Positions 4,113 to 5,592 of a DNA stretch of 5,592 bases are shown here, one piece after another; position 1 is the first letter of the stretch; each line of letters opens with the position of its first letter. Both the position numbers and the translations under genes were made by a program. Under the pieces are notes generated by a model that made no database searches, had not been told where the DNA came from, and saw nothing but the letters and a program-made list of their open reading frames with translations. Origin of the DNA: an uncultured Sutterella sp. (GTDB lineage: Bacteria > Pseudomonadota > Gammaproteobacteria > Burkholderiales > Burkholderiaceae_F); NCBI GenBank assembly GCA_900544255.1, contig UQUM01000071.1, positions 1 through 5,592 on the forward strand. Direction: 5' to 3'.

Positions 4113-5498
4113 CTACGCTGCGCGCACGGCGTCAAGGGCGTCTGAGAGTCGGTCCACGGCAACGACTTCAAGTCCCTCGATCGGCGTCTTCGGGGCATTG
4201 GCCCTCGGAATGACGGCTTTACCGAACCCCAGTTTCGCCGCTTCCTTCAAGCGTTCCTGCCCGCGCGGCGCGGGGCGAATTTCGCCGGCAAGCCCCGCTT
4301 CGCCAAAAACCACCAGGCCGTGGGGGAGCGCCCGGTCGCTCACGGAACTTGCAATCGCCAACATCACCGCCAAGTCGCTTGCGGGTTCCGTAATCTTCAC
4401 GCCGCCCACGGCGTTCACAAAAACGTCCTGATCGTAACAACTTAACCCCGCGTGCCGATGCAGTACCGCAAGGAGCATCGAAAGCCGCTGCTGATCGAGC
4501 CCCACGCTCAGGCGCTTCGGACTCGGCAGATGCGTGCCGTCCACCAAAGCCTGCACTTCCACGAGTAAGGGGCGCGTGCCTTCCTGCGTCACCATGACGA
4601 CGCTTCCCGGCACATTGTCGCGGTGTTCGGACAAAAAAATGGCCGACGGGTTCGAAATTCCGCGCAGGCCCCGATCCGTCATCGCGAACACGCCTAATTC
4701 ATTGACGGCACCGAAACGATTCTTGAAGGCCCGTACCAACCGGAAGTTGGAATGCGTATCCCCTTCAAAATAAAGCACCGTATCGACAATGTGTTCCAGC
4801 ACGCGGGGCCCGGCCAACGCGCCGTCCTTCGTGACGTGACCTACAAAAAAGAGGGTCGCCCCGGAGGTCTTCGCCAGCCGGGTCAATCTTGCCGAGCATT
4901 CCCGCACCTGCGTGACGCTCCCGGGAGCACTATCCAAGGCGGAACTGAAAAGCGTCTGAATGGAGTCGATCACCACGAATTCGGGCTTACGGGCAATCAA
5001 AGCGTCTTCGATTTTTTCGAGTTCGATCTCGCTCATCAGCTGCAGCCCGTGCGGATCAATCGCAAGGCGCTTAGCGCGCATCGCTACCTGGCCTGAGGAT
5101 TCCTCCCCCGACACATAAAGTGCCGAGCGCCCCTGCAGCACCAAGCGGCTCATCACCTGCAGCAGCAGCGTGGATTTCCCGATACCGGGATCCCCCCCGA
5201 TGAGGCTCACGCCCCCCGGCACCAGGCCGCCCCCCATCACCCGATCGAATTCTTCAAGCCCGGTGACGATGCGCGGAAGCTCTTCGGCTTCCACGTCCGC
5301 AAGATCAATGACCTGCGTTGCTTCAATAATGGAGCGGCTTCGGTGTTTGTCCAACCCGAACCGCGCCGCGGAAGCCGACTCCTGCACTTTAAATTCCTTG
5401 AGGGTATTCCAGGCGCCGCAGTGCGGGCACTTGCCGGCCCATTTAGCAACGGTACCGCCGCATTGATCGCAGACGTATTCGGTTCGGGTCTTCGCCAT
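4113..5498 (-). CDS. radA: DNA repair and recombination protein RadA (Sms)
   Basis: RadA is a cytoplasmic RecA-like ATPase and DnaB-type helicase that drives branch migration of recombination intermediates. The 461-residue protein has every expected part in order: a zinc finger C10-x2-C13...C24-x2-C27; Walker A GGDPGIGKST at 101-110 with K108; Walker B-like FVVIDSIQT at 174-182; the RadA-specific KNRFG at 259-263; and a C-terminal Lon-protease-like domain from about 300, including LPSPKRLSVGLDQQRL, GGVKITEPASDLAVMLA and FGEAGLAGEIRP. Length is normal for the family (about 450-460). ATG 5498 is preceded by AAGGA seven bases away, and the product starts with the family's usual MAKT. The gene is complete, with no frameshift. 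It is followed by a terminator-like hairpin and then the ureE-like gene on the same strand, 101 bases on. Confidence 0.98.
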   Translation of the reverse strand: MAKTRTEYVCDQCGGTVAKWAGKCPHCGAWNTLKEFKVQESASAARFGLDKHRSRSIIEATQVIDLADVEAEELPRIVTGLEEFDRVMGGGLVPGGVSLIGGDPGIGKSTLLLQVMSRLVLQGRSALYVSGEESSGQVAMRAKRLAIDPHGLQLMSEIELEKIEDALIARKPEFVVIDSIQTLFSSALDSAPGSVTQVRECSARLTRLAKTSGATLFFVGHVTKDGALAGPRVLEHIVDTVLYFEGDTHSNFRLVRAFKNRFGAVNELGVFAMTDRGLRGISNPSAIFLSEHRDNVPGSVVMVTQEGTRPLLVEVQALVDGTHLPSPKRLSVGLDQQRLSMLLAVLHRHAGLSCYDQDVFVNAVGGVKITEPASDLAVMLAIASSVSDRALPHGLVVFGEAGLAGEIRPAPRGQERLKEAAKLGFGKAVIPRANAPKTPIEGLEVVAVDRLSDALDAVRAA

Positions 5499-5546
5499 GC
5501 AGAGTCCTTATCACACGCGCCGTAAAACCCGTTCCTTCAGGAGGGG

Positions 5547-5576
5547 GATATAAGGCGCCAAAGTTGTTGTGGTTAA
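5547..5576 (-). promoter_or_regulatory. Possible radA promoter
   Basis: On the minus strand TTAACC (5576-5571) and TATATC (5552-5547) match four of six bases each of sigma-70 -35 and -10 boxes with 18-bp spacing. This leaves a leader of roughly 40 bases before ATG 5498. The match is weak, and an upstream gene outside the window could also drive radA. Confidence 0.25.
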
Positions 5577-5592
5577 AACTACGGACGATCGT

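Noticed and set aside
3184..4431. Long + strand frame of 415 residues with hydrophobic MMVMAAATAG-type repeats, resembling a membrane protein
   Set aside because: It is the antisense image of the His/Cys repeats (CAT/GTG codons read backwards) and of part of radA, and it runs across the tRNA. The opposite strand has recognisable protein families.

Overview
The window reads as ordinary chromosomal DNA from a GC-rich Gram-negative bacterium. It carries a GluQ-type synthetase, an outer-membrane-type lipoprotein, an MltB-type lytic transglycosylase, proteobacterial RadA and a tRNA-Leu with encoded CCA. The protein style suggests a betaproteobacterium, possibly of the Sutterellaceae, but that is an impression and not a result.

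Layout. Bases 1-76 look like the right-hand end of an IS200/IS605-family (TnpB-bearing) element: two stem-loops followed by a TCAA that would be the element boundary. Then comes gluQ (212-1084, +), meeting a small lipoprotein gene (1085-1543, -) stop codon to stop codon. A 128-base divergent intergenic region rich in short repeats separates that gene from a lytic transglycosylase gene (1672-2754, +) whose signal peptide has a twin-arginine motif. A small five-cysteine protein gene (2673-2882, -) with a very good ribosome binding site overlaps its 3' end. Bases 2883-3127 hold no convincing gene, but contain a perfect inverted repeat and the terminator of tRNA-Leu(UAG) (3128-3211, -).

The right half is one minus-strand series: radA (4113-5498), a terminator-like hairpin, a UreE-like nickel chaperone gene (3262-4011), a GC-rich hairpin and the tRNA. 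The UreE-like protein is the most unusual item. Its body follows the UreE pattern, but the conserved nickel-binding histidine of the GNRH motif is replaced. Its C-terminus is a tail of about 106 residues, roughly half Cys and His, built from tandem 102-bp repeats, and no urease gene is in view.

The genes do not form one pathway: tRNA modification, cell-wall turnover, DNA recombination and repair, and metal handling sit side by side. The only plausible shared transcription is the radA / ureE-like / tRNA-Leu series, and the hairpins between these genes suggest it is at least partly interrupted.
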